Below the pieces are notes generated by a model. That model ran no database searches. It worked only from the letters and a program-made list of their open reading frames with translations, and was not told where the DNA came from. Below, in pieces: positions 25,824 through 36,340 of a DNA stretch of 39,584 nucleotides. The stretch lies in NCBI RefSeq assembly GCF_002127655.1, contig NZ_NEHB01000015.1:1-39584 (forward strand). The letters run 5' to 3'. Position 1 is the first letter of the stretch, and every line of letters starts with the position of its first letter. The translations under genes and the position numbers were made by a program. The DNA comes from Janthinobacterium sp. GW456P (GTDB lineage: Bacteria; Pseudomonadota; Gammaproteobacteria; Burkholderiales; Burkholderiaceae_D).

Positions 25824-27926
25824 TTACACCTTCAAAAATTCCTCTTTCCCACCCAGCCAGCGCGCCAGGTGCGCTTCCACGGTGGTGGCGGCGGCCGTTG
25901 TGGTGGCGTGCAGCAGGTCGTGTGCCACGTCGCGCGCCTGGTCGACCAGCCATTGGTCCGTTTCCAGGTCGGCGAAGCGCAGCATGGCCTGGCCCGACTG
26001 GCGCGCGCCGAGGAATTCCCCGGGACCACGGATTTCCAGGTCGCGGCGGGCGATTTCAAAACCGTCGGTCGTCTCGCGCATGGTCATCAGGCGCTGGCGC
26101 GCCACGCCGCCCAGGGGGCCTTGATACAGCAGCAGGCAGACGCTGGCCGCCGAGCCGCGGCCCACGCGGCCGCGCAGCTGGTGCAGCTGCGACAGGCCGA
26201 AACGCTCGGCGTGCTCGATCACCATCAGCGAAGCATTCGGCACGTCGACGCCCACCTCGATGACGGTGGTGGCCACCAGCACGTGGATATGGCCGGCGAT
26301 GAAAGCGTCCATCACTTCCTGCTTTTCCGCCGGCTTCAAGCGGCCGTGCACGAGGCCCACCTGCAGCGCGGGCAGGGCTTCGGCCAGCATCATGTAGGTG
26401 TCGGTGGCCGTCTGCAGCTGCAGCGCTTCCGATTCCTCGATCAGCGGGCAGACCCAGTACACCTGCCGGCCTTCCAGCGCGGCCGCGTAGACGCGGGCGA
26501 TGACTTCGTCGCGCCGGTTCTGGTCGATGGCGCGCGTGACGATGGGGCTGCGGCCGGGCGGCAGCTCGTCGATCACGGACACTTCCAGGTCGGCGTAATA
26601 CGTCATGGCCAGGGTGCGCGGGATCGGCGTGGCCGACATCATCAGCTGGTGCGGCACGGCCGCGCTGTCGCCCTTGTTGCGCAGGGTCAGGCGCTGGCCC
26701 ACGCCGAAGCGGTGCTGCTCGTCGACGATCACCAGGCCCAGCTTGGCAAACAGCACGTTATCCTGGATCAGCGCATGCGTGCCGATCACCAGCTGCGCTT
26801 CGCCCGATTCGATCAGGGCCAGCGCCGCCGTCTTTTCCTTTTTCTTCAGGCTGCCCGTCAGCCACGCTACCTTCACACCCAGCGGCTCCATCCAGGCGGC
26901 GATCTTGCGGAAGTGCTGCTCGGCCAGAATCTCCGTGGGCGCCATCAGCGCGGCCTGGTAGCCGCTGTCGATGGCCTGCGTGGCGGACAACGCCGCCACC
27001 ACCGTCTTGCCGCTGCCGACGTCGCCTTGCAGCAGGCGCTGCATCGGATACGGCTGGCGCAGGTCGGCGCGGATTTCCTCGAGCACGCGCGCCTGCGCGC
27101 CCGTCAGCTTGAAGGGCAGGGCGGCGCCGAAGGCGTTCGACAAGGTGCCGACGACGGGCAAGGAGGCGGCGCCCTTCGAGCGGCGCGCGCGCTGGGCGCG
27201 TTTGAGCGACAGCTGCTGCGCCAGCAGTTCATCGAACTTCATGCGCACCCAGGCCGGGTGCGAGCGGTCCATCAGCGCGCTTTCATCGATGTCCTGCGGC
27301 GGATAGTGCAGCAGGTGCACGGCGGCGCGGAACGGCGACAGCTGCATCTGGCGCAGCAGTGGCTCCGGCAAGGTGTCTTGCCAGTCGATGCGGCGCATGG
27401 CGTCGGCGATCTCGCGCCGCAGCACGTGCTGCGACAGGCCTTCGCCGGACGGGTACACGGGCGTCAGGGCCGTGGGCAGCGGCGCGCCCTCGTTGACCAC
27501 CTTATACGTCGGGTGCACCATCTCGGCGCCGAAAAAGCCGTGTTTGAGCTCGGCGCGCGCGCGTACCCGCGTGCCCTCGGCCAGCTGCTTGACCTGGCTG
27601 CCATAGAAATTCATGAAGCGCAGCAGCAAATTGCCCGTTTCGTCGGCGATCGTCACCAGCAGCTGCTTGCGCGGCTTGAAATTGACCTCGCACTTGGTGA
27701 CGATCCCCTCGACCTGCCACGACTCGCCGCCGCGCTGGCAGGCGTCGCGTATCGTGTAGACCTTGGTTTCGTCCTCGTAGCGCATCGGCAGGTGCAGCAC
27801 CAGATCCATATCCGTGCGCAAGCCCAGCTTGGCCAGCCGGCTTTCCGTGCTGACCACCTTTTTGACGGCTTTCGGCTTCGCAGGGGGCTTGGGCGCGGGG
27901 GGAAGATCGGGCTTTGGATCAGGCAT
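25824..27926 (-). CDS. recG: ATP-dependent DNA helicase RecG
   Basis: A 700-residue helicase that remodels stalled replication forks and Holliday junctions. The N-terminal wedge/OB part includes LHLPMRYEDET. Motor motifs seen are LLQGDVGSGKTVVAAL (Walker A), VDEQHRFG (Walker B, DEQH as in RecG), SATPIPRTLAMTYYADL and QLRGRVGRG (motif VI). Length matches E. coli RecG (693). The ATG at 27926 begins a Pro/Lys-rich leader (PDPKPDLPPAPKPP) common in betaproteobacterial RecG; in-frame sequence further upstream overlaps the queA promoter region and is rejected. It is divergent from queA with a 172-nt gap. Confidence 0.95.
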   Translation of the reverse strand: MPDPKPDLPPAPKPPAKPKAVKKVVSTESRLAKLGLRTDMDLVLHLPMRYEDETKVYTIRDACQRGGESWQVEGIVTKCEVNFKPRKQLLVTIADETGNLLLRFMNFYGSQVKQLAEGTRVRARAELKHGFFGAEMVHPTYKVVNEGAPLPTALTPVYPSGEGLSQHVLRREIADAMRRIDWQDTLPEPLLRQMQLSPFRAAVHLLHYPPQDIDESALMDRSHPAWVRMKFDELLAQQLSLKRAQRARRSKGAASLPVVGTLSNAFGAALPFKLTGAQARVLEEIRADLRQPYPMQRLLQGDVGSGKTVVAALSATQAIDSGYQAALMAPTEILAEQHFRKIAAWMEPLGVKVAWLTGSLKKKEKTAALALIESGEAQLVIGTHALIQDNVLFAKLGLVIVDEQHRFGVGQRLTLRNKGDSAAVPHQLMMSATPIPRTLAMTYYADLEVSVIDELPPGRSPIVTRAIDQNRRDEVIARVYAAALEGRQVYWVCPLIEESEALQLQTATDTYMMLAEALPALQVGLVHGRLKPAEKQEVMDAFIAGHIHVLVATTVIEVGVDVPNASLMVIEHAERFGLSQLHQLRGRVGRGSAASVCLLLYQGPLGGVARQRLMTMRETTDGFEIARRDLEIRGPGEFLGARQSGQAMLRFADLETDQWLVDQARDVAHDLLHATTTAAATTVEAHLARWLGGKEEFLKV

Positions 27927-28098
27927 ATGGGAAGTTTTGGTGCCGCTAGCGTAAAATAGAGGGTTGTCCGGCACACCCTGTGCGTACCGCAGTCGTAAAT
28001 TGTTGCGGCGGATTATTGTAATGCCTGTATAGGCGCACAGTATAGTGCCAGATGTTCCATTGCGCACTCCGAATCATTTTTGACGTACTTTTGAAGCC

Positions 28099-30295
<2,197 letters not shown>

Positions 30296-30370
30296 GAAAA
30301 GCTTAGCTTGAGGCCCGGCGGCGGCATGGCCGGAAGTTTTGTGTATTGGTGCTTGGACTGGGGCGAGAAA

Positions 30371-30390
30371 GCATTGCATAATGCCTTTTT
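30371..30390 (+). terminator. Weak hairpin with T run between tgt and yajC
   Basis: A 5-bp stem GCATT / AATGC (30371-30375 with 30380-30384) is followed by C and five T. The stem is short and AT-rich, so termination would be inefficient. Genes on both sides belong to one conserved cluster. Confidence 0.35.
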
Positions 30391-30491
30391 AGCCCCATTT
30401 GAAGCTGCCATGCCTGCAATTGGAGGCTTGGCGGATTGCCAATGCTAGAATACAGCGCTATTTTTTCAAACTGATTAGAACTGGAGTCACC

Positions 30492-30824
30492 GTGTTTTTC
30501 ATTTCCAACGCTTATGCGCAAGCCCCAACCGAAGCCCTGGGCCTCGGCGGCAACCTGACCAGCTTCCTGCCGCTGGTATTGATGTTCGTGGTCATGTATT
30601 TCCTGATGATCCGCCCACAGCAAAAACGCGCCAAAGAACAACGGGCGATGATGGACGCGCTGGCCAAGGGTGACGAAGTCGTCACCGCCGGCGGCATGCT
30701 GGGCCGTGTTTCCAAGGTAGTGGACGCTTACGTCACCATCGAAGTGGCGACCGGCACCGAAATCACGGTGCAAAAGAGCTCCATCACCACCTTGCTGCCT
30801 AAAGGCACCCTGAAGGCGCTGTAA
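30492..30824 (+). CDS. yajC: Preprotein translocase accessory subunit YajC
   Basis: A 110-residue inner-membrane protein that associates with SecDF. After a short N-terminus (FFISNAYAQAPTEAL) there is one membrane span (about 24-43), followed by MIRPQQKRAKEQRAMM and a soluble domain with GDEVVTAGGMLGRV, all typical. I place the start at GTG 30492 because GGAG (30483-30486) lies 5 nt upstream and the resulting length equals E. coli YajC (110). An ATG at 30399 would add 31 non-conserved residues. Confidence 0.93.
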   Translation: MFFISNAYAQAPTEALGLGGNLTSFLPLVLMFVVMYFLMIRPQQKRAKEQRAMMDALAKGDEVVTAGGMLGRVSKVVDAYVTIEVATGTEITVQKSSITTLLPKGTLKAL

Positions 30825-30859
30825 TTCCTCGCTGTCATTGCGCCTGCAATGATAAACCC

Positions 30860-30880
30860 GGGGCGGCTATCGGCCGCCCC
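30860..30880 (+). promoter_or_regulatory. GC hairpin in the yajC-secD gap
   Basis: A perfect 8-bp stem GGGGCGGC / GCCGCCCC (30860-30867 with 30873-30880) has loop TATCG and no T run. It may protect or pace the polycistronic mRNA. A similar but longer hairpin lies in the secD-secF gap. Confidence 0.5.
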
Positions 30881-30921
30881 GCGCGACGCCTCCGACGCTC
30901 AACACTGAACGCTGAATCACT

Positions 30922-32787
30922 ATGAATCGCTATCCTGCCTGGAAATACATCATCATCGTCGTCGCCTTATTGCTGGGCGCACTCTACACGGCGCCCAACT
31001 ATTTCGGTGAGTCACCGGCGCTGCAAGTAACCAGCGGCAAGTCGACTGTCAAAGTGACGGGCGAGCTGATGACGCAAGTCGAGCAAATATTGACGAAAGA
31101 AAACGTCAAGTCGGAAGGTGTCACCATGGATGGCGCCGGCAACCTCGCCTCCGTGCGCGTGCGTTTCGCCGATCCCGATACCCAGTTCAAGGCGAAACTG
31201 GTGCTGGAAAAGGATCTCAATCCCGATGCCAGCGATCCTGCGTTCATCGTGACGGTCAACCTGCAAGCCAATACCCCCGTCTGGATGCAAAAATTGCATG
31301 CCTTGCCCATGTTCCTGGGCCTCGATTTGCGCGGCGGCGTGCACTTCCTGATGCAGGTCGATGCGAAAGCCGTACTGAACAAGAAAGTCCAGGGCGTCCA
31401 GTCCGCCGCGCGCAGCGTGTTGCGCGACAAGAATATCCGTCACGCCGGCATCGAGCGCGTGGGCGACAGCGTGCAAATCAACTTCCGCGACGCGGAAACG
31501 CGCCTGAAGGCAAAAAATGTCCTGTCCGACCAGATGACGGAACTGGCGTTCGCCGATGCGGGCGACGGCAGCGATTTGAAACTGAACGTCACCCTGAAAC
31601 CGGCGGCCCTGAAAGCGACCATCGACGAAGGCGTGAAACAGAATATCTCCACCCTGTCCAAGCGCGTCAACGAGCTGGGCGTGGCCGAGCCGCTGATCCA
31701 GCAGCAAGGTCCTGACCGCATCGTGGTGCAATTGCCTGGCGTGCAGGACGTGGCCCGCGCGAAAGCCATCATCGGCCGCACGGCCACCCTGGAAGTGCGC
31801 CTGGTTGATGAAAGCATCGTGCCTGGCACCGAACTGTCGAGCGCCATTCCGTTCAACTCGGAACTGTTTACTGTCGGCAAAGGCGTGCCTGTCGTGCTGG
31901 CGAAAGACGTGATCCTGACGGGCGACTATATTTCCAGCGCCACGGCAAGCTTCGACCAGAACCAGCAAGCGGCCGTGTCGATCGACCTGAACGGCGACGG
32001 CGGACGCAAGATGCGCGAAGCGACGCGCGAACGCGTGGGCAAGCGCATGGCCATCGTGCTGTTTGAGAAGGGCAAGCCGGAAGTGCTGTCGGTCGCCACC
32101 ATCCAGCAGGAACTTGGTTCGCGCTTCCAGATCACCGGCATGGGCGGCGCGGAAAACGCGAATGAACTGGCGCTGCTGCTGCGCTCGGGCGCCCTGTCCG
32201 CACCGATGACCGTCATCGAAGAACGCACGATCGGACCGCAACTGGGCGCGGAAAACATCGCCAAGGGCTTCCACTCGACCTTGTATGGCTTCATCGCCAT
32301 CGCCGTCTTCATGATCGCCTACTACATGCTGTTCGGCGCCTTCAGTGTGCTGGCCCTGGCCACCAACCTGCTGTTGCTGGTCGGCTTGCTGTCGATGATC
32401 CAGGTGACCCTCACCTTGCCGGGTATCGCCGCGATCGCGCTGGCGCTGGGCATGGCGATTGACGCCAACGTGCTGATCAATGAACGTATCCGCGAAGAGC
32501 TGCGCGCCGGCAATACGCCGCAAGCGGCGATCGCCGCCGGTTTCGACCGCGCCTGGGCCACGATTCTGGACTCGAACGTGACCACCCTGATCGTCGGCCT
32601 GGCGCTGCTGGCCTTCGGCAGCGGTCCCGTGCGCGGCTTCGCCGTCGTGCATTGCCTCGGTATCCTGACCTCGATGTTCTCCTCCGTGTTCGTCTCGCGC
32701 GGCGTGGTCAACCTCTGGTATGGCCGCAAGAAAAAGCTGACGACCTTGTCGATCGGCACGGTGTGGGTGCCGGGCACCAGCAAATAA
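30922..32787 (+). CDS. secD: Protein translocase subunit SecD
   Basis: A 621-residue inner-membrane protein which, with SecF, uses the proton gradient to help complete Sec-dependent export. It has an N-terminal membrane span (about 7-27), the P1 motif GLDLRGGVHFLMQVD (from 133), a large periplasmic domain and a C-terminal block of five spans. The conserved GMAIDANVLINERIREELR carries the Asp of the proton path. Length matches E. coli SecD (615). The ribosome site is weak (CTGAATCACT). Confidence 0.96.
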   Translation: MNRYPAWKYIIIVVALLLGALYTAPNYFGESPALQVTSGKSTVKVTGELMTQVEQILTKENVKSEGVTMDGAGNLASVRVRFADPDTQFKAKLVLEKDLNPDASDPAFIVTVNLQANTPVWMQKLHALPMFLGLDLRGGVHFLMQVDAKAVLNKKVQGVQSAARSVLRDKNIRHAGIERVGDSVQINFRDAETRLKAKNVLSDQMTELAFADAGDGSDLKLNVTLKPAALKATIDEGVKQNISTLSKRVNELGVAEPLIQQQGPDRIVVQLPGVQDVARAKAIIGRTATLEVRLVDESIVPGTELSSAIPFNSELFTVGKGVPVVLAKDVILTGDYISSATASFDQNQQAAVSIDLNGDGGRKMREATRERVGKRMAIVLFEKGKPEVLSVATIQQELGSRFQITGMGGAENANELALLLRSGALSAPMTVIEERTIGPQLGAENIAKGFHSTLYGFIAIAVFMIAYYMLFGAFSVLALATNLLLLVGLLSMIQVTLTLPGIAAIALALGMAIDANVLINERIREELRAGNTPQAAIAAGFDRAWATILDSNVTTLIVGLALLAFGSGPVRGFAVVHCLGILTSMFSSVFVSRGVVNLWYGRKKKLTTLSIGTVWVPGTSK

Positions 32788-32826
32788 GCGACGGCCCCGA
32801 CTCACCCCATAGCGTCAACAGCGATC

Positions 32827-32853
32827 GCGTCCGGCGGCCCAGCCGCCGGATGC
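32827..32853 (+). promoter_or_regulatory. GC hairpin in the secD-secF gap
   Basis: A 12-bp stem (32827-32838 with 32842-32853; core TCCGGCGGC / GCCGCCGGA, one G-U pair) has a 3-nt CCA loop and no T run. It ends 17 nt before the secF ribosome site AGAGGA, so it could shape secF expression or message stability. Confidence 0.5.
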
Positions 32854-32877
32854 ACAGAATAGAACTCAGAGGATTTC

Positions 32878-33900
32878 ATGGAATTTTTCCGGATCAAAAA
32901 AGATATTCCCTTCATGCGCCATGCGTTGATTTTCAACGTGATTTCGGCCGTGACCTTCCTTGCCGCCGTCTTCTTCCTGGTGCACAAGGGCTTGCACCTG
33001 TCCGTCGAATTCAAGGGCGGCACCTTGATGGAGGTCAAATACCCGAAAGCGGCCAACCTTGAAGGCATACGCGGCACCCTGATCGCCATGGGCTACGAAG
33101 AACCGGGCGTGACCAGCTTCGACACGGCGCGCGACGTGATGATCCGCCTGCCGGTGGAAAAGGGCGTCAGCGCCGCGAACACCTCGCAGCGCGTCTTCGA
33201 AGCGCTGTGCAAGGCCGAGCAAGGCACGACCAAGGCCATCGACACCGTCACCGCCAAAGGCGAACATGTGCTCAAGAGCGCCTGCATGGACACCGCCGGC
33301 AGCGAAGCGGTCGTCTTGCAGAAAGTCGAATTCGTCGGCCCGCAAGTGGGCGAGGAACTGGCGCAGAACGGCTTGAACGCGCTGGTGGTGGTGATTATCG
33401 GCGTGATGATCTACCTGGCCATCCGCTTCGAATGGAAATACGCCGTGTCGGCCATTATCGCCAACTTGCACGACGTGGTGATCATCCTGGGCTTCTTCGC
33501 CTTCTTCGAATGGGAATTCTCGCTGACGGTGCTGGCGGCGATCCTGGCGGTGCTCGGCTATTCCGTCAACGAGTCGGTGGTGATCTTTGACCGTATCCGC
33601 GAAAACTTCCGCAAGCAGCGCAAGGCGACCGTGCATGAAGTGATCGACAGCGCGATCACCAGCACCATTTCGCGTACCATCATCACCCACGGTTCGACCC
33701 AGATGATGGTGCTGTCGATGCTGGTCTTCGGCGGCCAGACCCTGCACCACTTCGCGCTGGCGCTGACCATCGGTATCTGCTTCGGTATTTATTCGTCCGT
33801 GTTCGTCGCGGCCTCGATCGCCATGTGGCTGGGCGTCAAGCGCGAAGACTTGATCAAGCCGATCAAGGAAAAAGACGAAACCGACGGCGCCGTGGTGTAA
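32878..33900 (+). CDS. secF: Protein translocase subunit SecF
   Basis: A 340-residue partner of SecD. It has an N-terminal span, the conserved VEFKGGTLMEV, a short periplasmic domain and five C-terminal spans with YSVNESVVIFDRIRENFR, the family signature carrying proton-path residues. The ATG has AGAGGA upstream. It is slightly longer than E. coli SecF (323) because of a charged C-terminal tail (KEKDETDGAVV). A strong terminator follows. Confidence 0.96.
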   Translation: MEFFRIKKDIPFMRHALIFNVISAVTFLAAVFFLVHKGLHLSVEFKGGTLMEVKYPKAANLEGIRGTLIAMGYEEPGVTSFDTARDVMIRLPVEKGVSAANTSQRVFEALCKAEQGTTKAIDTVTAKGEHVLKSACMDTAGSEAVVLQKVEFVGPQVGEELAQNGLNALVVVIIGVMIYLAIRFEWKYAVSAIIANLHDVVIILGFFAFFEWEFSLTVLAAILAVLGYSVNESVVIFDRIRENFRKQRKATVHEVIDSAITSTISRTIITHGSTQMMVLSMLVFGGQTLHHFALALTIGICFGIYSSVFVAASIAMWLGVKREDLIKPIKEKDETDGAVV

Positions 33901-33930
33901 GCGCGGGGATTTTTGCAGGTCGAATGAAGA

Positions 33931-33961
33931 ACGATCACCGTTTGCGGTGGTCGTTTTTTTT
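33931..33961 (+). terminator. Terminator after secF
   Basis: A 10-bp stem ACGATCACCG / CGGTGGTCGT (33931-33940 with 33945-33954, one G-U pair) has a TTTG loop and runs into nine T. It ends the yajC-secD-secF transcript. The next gene starts only 14 nt later. Confidence 0.9.
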
Positions 33962-33974
33962 ATGGTGGATGATG

Positions 33975-34736
33975 ATGAAGCTGAAGCTGGAGCGTCTGAT
34001 AGTGATGGGCATCATGGCAGGCATCGGCACCTTGGCCGGTGCCGCGCAATTGAGCCGTGCGGACAGCGGCGCCATCGCCCTGCGCGGCCCGATTGCCGAG
34101 GGCGACGTGGACAGGCTGCGGCTGCTGGCCACGCCGGGTACGACGCTGTTGCGCGTCAATAGCGATGCAGGCGAGCCGCTGGCGGCCATGCAGCTGGGCC
34201 GCTATCTGCGCCGGCAGCAGTGGGATGTTGCCGTTGACACCGTGTGCGCGGGCAGCTGCGCCCTGTATGTCTTCCCGGCCGCGCGGCACAAGCGTATTCC
34301 GGCCGATGCCGTGCTGGCGCTGCAGGAATCGGCCTTCCTGCGCGCGCAGGCGAGCCCGGCGCAATTGCGCCGCACCCTGGCCGACGCGGGCGTGGCGGCC
34401 GAGGACCTGGAGCGCGAAACGGTGGCGCTGGCGGCCCAGTTGACGGAGACGGCGGCGATGGAAGCGGCGTTTGCCGCCGAGCTGGATATTGCTCCCGCCT
34501 TTTACCGCGATTTTGCGCAAGTGGCGGCGCAGGCCGACGGCGTGCGTCAGCGCTTTCCCGACCAGGAGGCAGTCGTCCACTGGTGGCCGGGGGCGGCACG
34601 GCTGCAGCGCTGCTACGGCATCGCCGGCGTGGACGAGGGGCCGCGCGCGGTTCGCCTGGCGCCCGACGGCTATCTGTACGTGCCGGCCCTGTCGGCCCTC
34701 GTCATGGGCGACCAGGCCTTGCAGGACTGTCCATGA
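33975..34736 (+). CDS. Exported protein with degenerate ClpP-like fold (COG3904-like)
   Basis: A 253-residue hypothetical protein with a hydrophobic N-terminal signal or anchor (8-24). Residues 58-105 resemble periplasmic ClpP-like proteins of the COG3904 type. VNSDAGEPLAAMQLGRYLR replaces the usual LNSPGG..A..IGR, and CAGSCALYVFPAARHKRI holds a Ser94 where the nucleophile would be. The Gly-Gly oxyanion turn is lost, so catalysis is doubtful. Three ATGs (33969, 33972, 33975) are in frame; the last has GGTGG (33964-33968) 6 nt upstream and is preferred. The gene overlaps the downstream WYL regulator by ATGA, so the two are coupled. Family call is moderate; function unknown. Confidence 0.68.
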   Translation: MKLKLERLIVMGIMAGIGTLAGAAQLSRADSGAIALRGPIAEGDVDRLRLLATPGTTLLRVNSDAGEPLAAMQLGRYLRRQQWDVAVDTVCAGSCALYVFPAARHKRIPADAVLALQESAFLRAQASPAQLRRTLADAGVAAEDLERETVALAAQLTETAAMEAAFAAELDIAPAFYRDFAQVAAQADGVRQRFPDQEAVVHWWPGAARLQRCYGIAGVDEGPRAVRLAPDGYLYVPALSALVMGDQALQDCP

Positions 34737-35443
34737 GCCGCAGCGGCCGCTTGTTCCTGCTGATGGACGCCATGCGCGCCAGGCGCGTGCCCGTCACGGC
34801 GGCCCAGCTGGCGCAGCAGCTCGGTGTTTCCGAGCGCACGATCTACCGCGATATCCAGACCCTGGCCGAACTGGGCGCACCGTTGCAGGGCGAAGCGGGC
34901 ATCGGCTACGTGCTGCGCCGCGGCGCCTTTTTGCCGCCGCTGATGTTCGGGCCCGATGAATTGGAAGCGCTGGTGCTGGGCGCGCGCTGGGTGCGCCGGC
35001 AGGGCGACGCGGGCCTGGCGCAGGCGGCCAGCAATGCCCTGGCCAAGATCGCGGCCGCCTCGCCGCGCGATTTGCGCGACAGCATGGCCGGGACCAGCCT
35101 GTGGGTGCCGCTGGGCCGCCCCGCCGATGGCACGCAGCCGGACGACCCGGCCGACCGTTACGTGCAGCCCGTGCGCGAGGCGATCCGCTACGAACAGAAA
35201 CTCACGCTTGCCTATCAGGATGAGCACGCCAGCGCCACCTCGCGCACGGTGTGGCCGTTCGCCCTGGCCTTTTTCGAAGGCAAGCGCCTGCTGGCCGCCT
35301 GGTGCGAGCTGCGCGGCGATTACCGGCATTTCCGCATCGACCGCATCGCCGGCGTGCAGCAGCACGAGGAGCGCTATCCCACGCGCCGCCATGTGCTGCT
35401 GGATGCCTGGCGCAAGGCGCATGATATTGATCCCGAATCCTGA
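34733..35443 (+). CDS. YafY/WYL-domain transcriptional regulator
   Basis: A 236-residue one-component regulator. The N-terminal winged helix-turn-helix (about 5-60) includes LAQQLGVSERTIYRDIQTLAELG, with the recognition helix in SERTIYRDI. It is followed by GIGYVLRRGAFLPPLMF, typical of the YafY group, and a C-terminal WYL ligand domain (about 140-220; LTLAYQDEHAS, RTVWPFALAFFEGKRLLAAWCELR). The usual WYL triad reads WPF/WCELR-like here, so ligand binding may differ. The start overlaps the upstream stop. It lies directly before an inverted repeat and the GST gene, its probable target. Confidence 0.87.
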   Translation: MSRSGRLFLLMDAMRARRVPVTAAQLAQQLGVSERTIYRDIQTLAELGAPLQGEAGIGYVLRRGAFLPPLMFGPDELEALVLGARWVRRQGDAGLAQAASNALAKIAAASPRDLRDSMAGTSLWVPLGRPADGTQPDDPADRYVQPVREAIRYEQKLTLAYQDEHASATSRTVWPFALAFFEGKRLLAAWCELRGDYRHFRIDRIAGVQQHEERYPTRRHVLLDAWRKAHDIDPES

Positions 35444-35452
35444 TATTCGCTC

Positions 35453-35469
35453 CTGACAAAAACTGTCAG
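35453..35469 (+). promoter_or_regulatory. Palindromic operator CTGACA-N5-TGTCAG before the GST gene
   Basis: A perfect 6-bp inverted repeat (35453-35458 and 35464-35469) with spacer AAAAC starts 9 nt after the WYL regulator stop and 65 nt before the GST start. CTGACA also resembles a -35 element, so a bound regulator would overlap the GST promoter. Assignment to the WYL protein is inferred from position. Confidence 0.55.
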
Positions 35470-35517
35470 TGACGGCGACTACGATGGTGGCTTCTTCACT
35501 CACCGGAGCCATTTATC

Positions 35518-36144
35518 ATGCGCCTGTATCACCACCCCATGTCCTCGAATGCCCGCCGTGCCCTGATGACGGCGATCCACCTCGGCCTGTCTCTGGAGCT
35601 GGCCGAAGTCGACCTGATGAATGCGGACGACCGCCGCCGCCTGGCCGAACTGAACCCGAACGGCAAGGTGCCCGTGCTGGCCGATGGCGCTTTCCTGCTG
35701 TGGGAATCGTGCGCCATCATGCAATACCTGGCCGAGCAGGTGCCGGGCCAGACGATTTATCCGCAGGCGCCGCAAGCGCGCGCCGACGTCAACCGCTGGT
35801 TGTTCTGGGCCGCGCAGCACTTCGCGCCCGCCATCAGCGTGCTGGCCTGGGAGCGCGCCTGGAAAGGCATGACTGGCAATGGTCCGGCGGACCCGCTGGA
35901 AGAGGCGCGCGGCGAGCGCGACCTGCATGAATGCGCCGTCGTGCTGGACGCGCACCTGGCGCAGCGCAGCTGGATCCATGGAGACGATGTGACCCTGGCC
36001 GACTTTGCCGTGGCCGCGCCGCTGATGTACAGCGAGGCCGTGCGATTGCCGCTGGCGCAGTACCGGCATATCGCGGCGTGGTTTGCCCGCGTGCGGCAGC
36101 TGCGCGCCTGGCAGGAAACGGAGGTGGAACTGTTGCCGGGATAA
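35518..36144 (+). CDS. Glutathione S-transferase family protein
   Basis: A 208-residue cytosolic protein with an N-terminal thioredoxin-like domain (1-80) and a helical C-terminal domain. RLYHHPMSSNARRA gives the N-terminal Ser (9 or 10) that usually activates glutathione. NPNGKVPVLADG carries the cis-Pro, and WESCAIMQYLAE the Glu-Ser pair that binds the glutathione glutamyl group. DDVTLADFAVAAPL is the C-terminal N-capping box. The substrate is unknown. ATG 35518 fits the conserved start; GGAG lies 10 nt upstream. The operator between it and the WYL gene suggests electrophile or stress-responsive control (inference). Confidence 0.9.
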   Translation: MRLYHHPMSSNARRALMTAIHLGLSLELAEVDLMNADDRRRLAELNPNGKVPVLADGAFLLWESCAIMQYLAEQVPGQTIYPQAPQARADVNRWLFWAAQHFAPAISVLAWERAWKGMTGNGPADPLEEARGERDLHECAVVLDAHLAQRSWIHGDDVTLADFAVAAPLMYSEAVRLPLAQYRHIAAWFARVRQLRAWQETEVELLPG

Positions 36145-36160
36145 TCTGCGCGCTAAGTGT

Positions 36161-36262
36161 GCCAGCGCACGGAGCTGGCGCGGCGCAGCGCATAAGATAG
36201 GGCTGTCTCTTTCAGGACATCCCTAGCTTTGGACTTTACCCGCTTTCGAGCGGGTTTTTTTT
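36161..36262 (+). other. Structured 3' region: two hairpins then a terminator
   Basis: Downstream of the GST gene, stem GCCAGC / GCTGGC (36161-36166 with 36174-36179) is followed by an imperfect hairpin TAGGG..TGTC / GACA..CCCTA (36198-36225). The UUCG-capped terminator at 36238-36262 comes next. Only 12 nt separate the last two. This could be the GST 3' UTR or a small RNA of about 60 nt; a TAAGAT at 36193-36198 could be a -10, but no -35 is evident. Confidence 0.35.
36238..36262 (+). terminator. Terminator with UUCG tetraloop
   Basis: A perfect 7-bp stem ACCCGCT / AGCGGGT (36238-36244 with 36249-36255) capped by TTCG runs into eight T. It ends transcription from the GST side. Confidence 0.92.
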
Positions 36263-36340
36263 GTTCGGGGAATGAAAATGGGCTTGATAATCTGATAACC
36301 GCTGCACAGATGGGCACCTCCCACTTCCAGCAGGTACGCC

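Noticed and set aside
25869..27959. A 696-codon plus-strand frame across recG
   Set aside because: It is antisense to a full-length RecG with all helicase motifs and has no recognisable domain.
31012..32805. A 597-codon minus-strand frame across secD
   Set aside because: It is antisense to SecD; composition is His/Gln/Arg-rich without domain signals.
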